This document shows, in pieces, positions 13,461 through 15,366 of a DNA stretch of 15,366 nucleotides. Under the pieces are notes generated by a model, which saw only the letters and a list, made by a program, of their open reading frames with translations, made no database searches and had not been told where the DNA came from. Source of the stretch: RGIG2206 sp045540915 (GTDB taxonomy: Bacteria > Bacillota > Clostridia > Oscillospirales > Acutalibacteraceae); NCBI GenBank assembly GCA_045540915.1, contig JAZQID010000094.1, forward strand, positions 1-15,366. Reading direction: 5' to 3'. Within the stretch, counting starts at the first letter, position 1. The number at the start of each line of letters is the position of its first letter. A program made the translations under genes and the position numbers.

Positions 13461-13820
13461 TCAATCTACTCCTAATATAGCGTTAATAGCGATACGTTGT
13501 TCTTCAGATACAAAGGTGCATTTTCCATTAGTAATATCATAAAACGCTCCGCAAGTAGATTGGTATGTTAACTCCTGCTCTTGTGTGTAAAAGTAAAAAT
13601 TATAACCACAGTTGTGACCGTCGTTTAGCCACGAAGCTTCATTCAGCAAATCGACAATATAGTTTTTATCCTTTCTTTTAAGCTCAACTGTCTGTGAATT
13701 TTCGATTGAATAGCAAAACTGGTCATCTGGTAGTTTATATGTTCTATTGGTGTTATCGGTGCAACCCGACAATGCTAAAACAAATATCAGCGATAAAATT
13801 AATGCTATTAACTTTTTCAT
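13461..13820 (-). CDS. Small putative lipoprotein of unknown function
   Basis: A 119-residue protein with a clear lipoprotein signal: MKKLIALILSLIFVLALSGC, Cys20 being the lipid-bearing residue. The mature part has four cysteines after Cys20 (in FCYS, HNCGYN, STCGAF and GKCTF) that could form two disulphides outside the cell. The motif LKRKDKNYIVDLLNEASW is followed by a beta-rich tail. I recognise no domain. ATG at 13820 follows GAGGAAGGA at a somewhat long distance of about 12 bases. It lies about 70 bases after the larger lipoprotein gene. A TATAAT in that gap lacks a good -35 partner. Confidence 0.78.
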   Translation of the reverse strand: MKKLIALILSLIFVLALSGCTDNTNRTYKLPDDQFCYSIENSQTVELKRKDKNYIVDLLNEASWLNDGHNCGYNFYFYTQEQELTYQSTCGAFYDITNGKCTFVSEEQRIAINAILGVD

Positions 13821-13889
13821 ATTAAAGGCACGTCCTTCCTCTTTCGATTATTGAAAAATTATATCGATAATCACTTTGTTTAATGCTTT

Positions 13890-15221
13890 TTATTCCATTG
13901 CTGTTCTTAAATCTAATATATCGGTGAATAAGACATTGTCTTTTTCATAGGTTATGAGCAAACAAGTTTCATCTACCCACTGCCTACTTCTTACAGGACA
14001 GCCCATATATGTGTCGATAGTAAAATCCTTTACATACTTAGTGATGTCAATTTTCTTACATTTTTCCAAATCCACAAAAAACGGTTGATTCGATTGCTCA
14101 GAATCTGAATATATAATATTTCCGTTGTCATCTACTCCTTCAATGGGTGCGTTGCTATAGCCACTCAAAAGAAACCTTCCGCTCTTGCTTGGTAATACCC
14201 CTATGTCAGCTTCCAACGTGTATGAATAACATTTGTTTGTTTTTATATTAAATAACTGTATACTTCCCTTCTCTCGGTCTCTTTTTATGGCTAAATAATC
14301 GTTTGGATTATAATTTAAATCGATGTCAAATTCCATCTCATTATCCAATTTTCTAAAGGAGCCGTTTTCAGGATTAAAATAGTATGTTTCTTTAATATTT
14401 TCATCAAGATTCGATGAAAATCGAAACTCTAATGATATTAGCAACTCATTGCCAACAAATCGTAGCGGACTAACACTACAACGGGTATAATTATAAAATT
14501 TAGGTACTTTGATTTTTTGTGATTTTCCTGTTTTTAGGTTTAATACATAATTCTCACCATTTCCGTACCTTATATCAGACTTTGAGCCACCGTAAATTGC
14601 AACATACTGACCGTCAGCATCAATGCCTGCAGGAAATGCCAACCTAGATGATTCTGTCTCTGTAAACAAAAGATGATATTCACCGTTTTTTACATTGTAA
14701 ACAATCGGTTCAATGCCTTCTGTACCTCCACAATAAATCAGAATATTTTCTGAATCGCCTTTTATAGGTGCAAATTCATATATGTTGAGACCTGCTGAGT
14801 GTGGATTGACATTGAAATATGGATAAACCGTATCTTGACAAATATAATATTTAATAGGAATGGAAATATAACCATTATTTGAGACATCACTTTTTATAAT
14901 TACTCTGGTCTCATATTCATCAAGCTTTAATAATTGGCCGTCGCTGTAATGGTAGGCGTTTTTTACAGAAAAATACTCTTGATGATAAAATGAAATCTGG
15001 TCATCTGTTTCAATGATGATCTCTCTGTCAATTCCGTGAAAACCTTTTAAGGGTAATTCAGCTATAACTGAAGAAGTAGGCTTCTCAATGCTCACAGTAT
15101 CTGTAGAATCAGGTGTTCCTTTACTTTCGTTATCAGCGGAATCTGATAATTTTGTGCTTTCACAAGCAGTTACGCATAAAATCAGTACAAGTGTAAGCAT
15201 TATAGTAACTAATTTTTTCAT
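13890..15221 (-). CDS. Putative lipoprotein, beta-propeller-like, unknown function
   Basis: A 443-residue protein with a lipoprotein signal (MKKLVTIMLTLVLILCVTAC, Cys20). A low-complexity Ser/Thr/Asp-rich linker (21-55) follows that would hold the fold away from the membrane. The rest is beta-rich with recurring blade-like units such as GIDADGQYVAIYGGSKSD, NYVLNLKTGKSQKI, SIQLFNIKTNKCYSY and LPSKSGRFLLSGYS. Each gives a value followed by a short turn, as in WD40/TolB-like propellers. No enzyme motif is visible. ATG at 15221 follows GAGGAG at 9 bases. It starts 45 bases after the AraC-family gene with no promoter or terminator in between, so it is probably read from that gene's transcript. Confidence 0.82.
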   Translation of the reverse strand: MKKLVTIMLTLVLILCVTACESTKLSDSADNESKGTPDSTDTVSIEKPTSSVIAELPLKGFHGIDREIIIETDDQISFYHQEYFSVKNAYHYSDGQLLKLDEYETRVIIKSDVSNNGYISIPIKYYICQDTVYPYFNVNPHSAGLNIYEFAPIKGDSENILIYCGGTEGIEPIVYNVKNGEYHLLFTETESSRLAFPAGIDADGQYVAIYGGSKSDIRYGNGENYVLNLKTGKSQKIKVPKFYNYTRCSVSPLRFVGNELLISLEFRFSSNLDENIKETYYFNPENGSFRKLDNEMEFDIDLNYNPNDYLAIKRDREKGSIQLFNIKTNKCYSYTLEADIGVLPSKSGRFLLSGYSNAPIEGVDDNGNIIYSDSEQSNQPFFVDLEKCKKIDITKYVKDFTIDTYMGCPVRSRQWVDETCLLITYEKDNVLFTDILDLRTAME

Positions 15222-15265
15222 TTTGAATCGCTCCTCATTTTAACTGCACTTAAAAAATTTTTCAC

Positions 15266-15366
15266 CTATATTCCCTCTCTACGCTTTTGCACCGCAGATT
15301 TGCGGAACTCGGCAGGGGTCGTGCCTGTGTGCTCCTTGAAAATGCGATTGAAATGCTGCACAGTCT
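15266..15366 (-). CDS. AraC-family transcriptional regulator, C-terminal end only (cut by window edge)
   Basis: The last 32 codons read TVQHFNRIFKEHTGTTPAEF then RKSAVQKRREGI and stop. FNRxFKxxxGxTPxEFRK is the signature of the second helix-turn-helix of the AraC/XylS DNA-binding domain, and it normally ends the protein about 10 residues later, as here. The gene continues past the right edge and looks intact as far as seen. It lies upstream of the lipoprotein genes in the same direction and may control them. A partial copy of this same tail recurs at 13400-13448. Confidence 0.9.
   Translation of the reverse strand, partial: TVQHFNRIFKEHTGTTPAEFRKSAVQKRREGI

Noticed and set aside
13835..13880. 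TATAAT and a weak inverted repeat in the gap between the two lipoprotein genes
   Set aside because: No acceptable -35 box at 16-18 bases and no T-run after the repeat. The AT-rich composition explains it.
1..15366. CRISPR array, complete insertion sequence, prophage genes or integrase
   Set aside because: I saw no regularly spaced direct repeats, transposase, recombinase or phage structural motifs on either strand.

Overview
The window reads as chromosomal DNA of a spore-forming, gut-type Clostridium relative, probably Oscillospirales or Ruminococcaceae. The evidence is a BofA-type sporulation protein, strong AGGAGG-like ribosome binding sites, TTGACA-N17-TATAAT promoters, frequent TTG/GTG starts, a lysine riboswitch, DegV proteins and AraC/XRE regulators. 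The species call is inference. Every protein gene lies on the minus strand; only the tRNA genes are on the plus strand. Transcription of the proteins therefore runs from high to low coordinates.

Positions 1-3271: a glycan operon with a near-perfect promoter at 3243-3271. It reads a long membrane-anchored NDP-sugar 4,6-dehydratase (CapD/PglF type), a PLP sugar aminotransferase (DegT/PglE type), then the first part of a membrane phosphoglycosyl transferase (PglC/WcaJ type). Together they could make a 4-amino-4,6-dideoxy sugar nucleotide and load it onto a lipid carrier.

Positions 3293-4403: a BofA family gene and a stand-alone HPr-kinase-like P-loop protein with its own extended -10 promoter and a terminator that overlaps its stop codon. 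Positions 4462-4961: a plus-strand tRNA-Leu locus with tRNA-Leu(GAG), a beheaded tRNA-Leu fragment joined directly to a GC-rich inverted-repeat element, and tRNA-Leu(TAG), closed by a bidirectional terminator. Positions 4988-5627: a LOG-family gene with its own promoter.

Positions 5645-8385: a complete three-gene polar amino acid ABC importer (binding lipoprotein, permease, ATPase). Its leader carries a lysine riboswitch and an intrinsic terminator, so the importer is very probably for lysine and is switched off by lysine. Positions 8382-10962: two DegV (FakB-like) fatty-acid-binding proteins and a HAD phosphatase in one transcription unit with a good promoter.

Positions 10987-15366: an AT-rich accessory block with two putative lipoproteins, a zinc-ribbon/DUF2628 membrane protein, an XRE regulator with a TPR-like C-terminus, and a small membrane protein. 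Three 3'-terminal gene scraps or ends punctuate it: an SDR-like tail at its downstream edge, an AraC tail in the middle, and the tail of an apparently intact AraC gene at the window edge. This suggests repeated insertion or recombination that left only the 3' ends of older genes. It is the most unusual part of the window, together with the interrupted tRNA-Leu.
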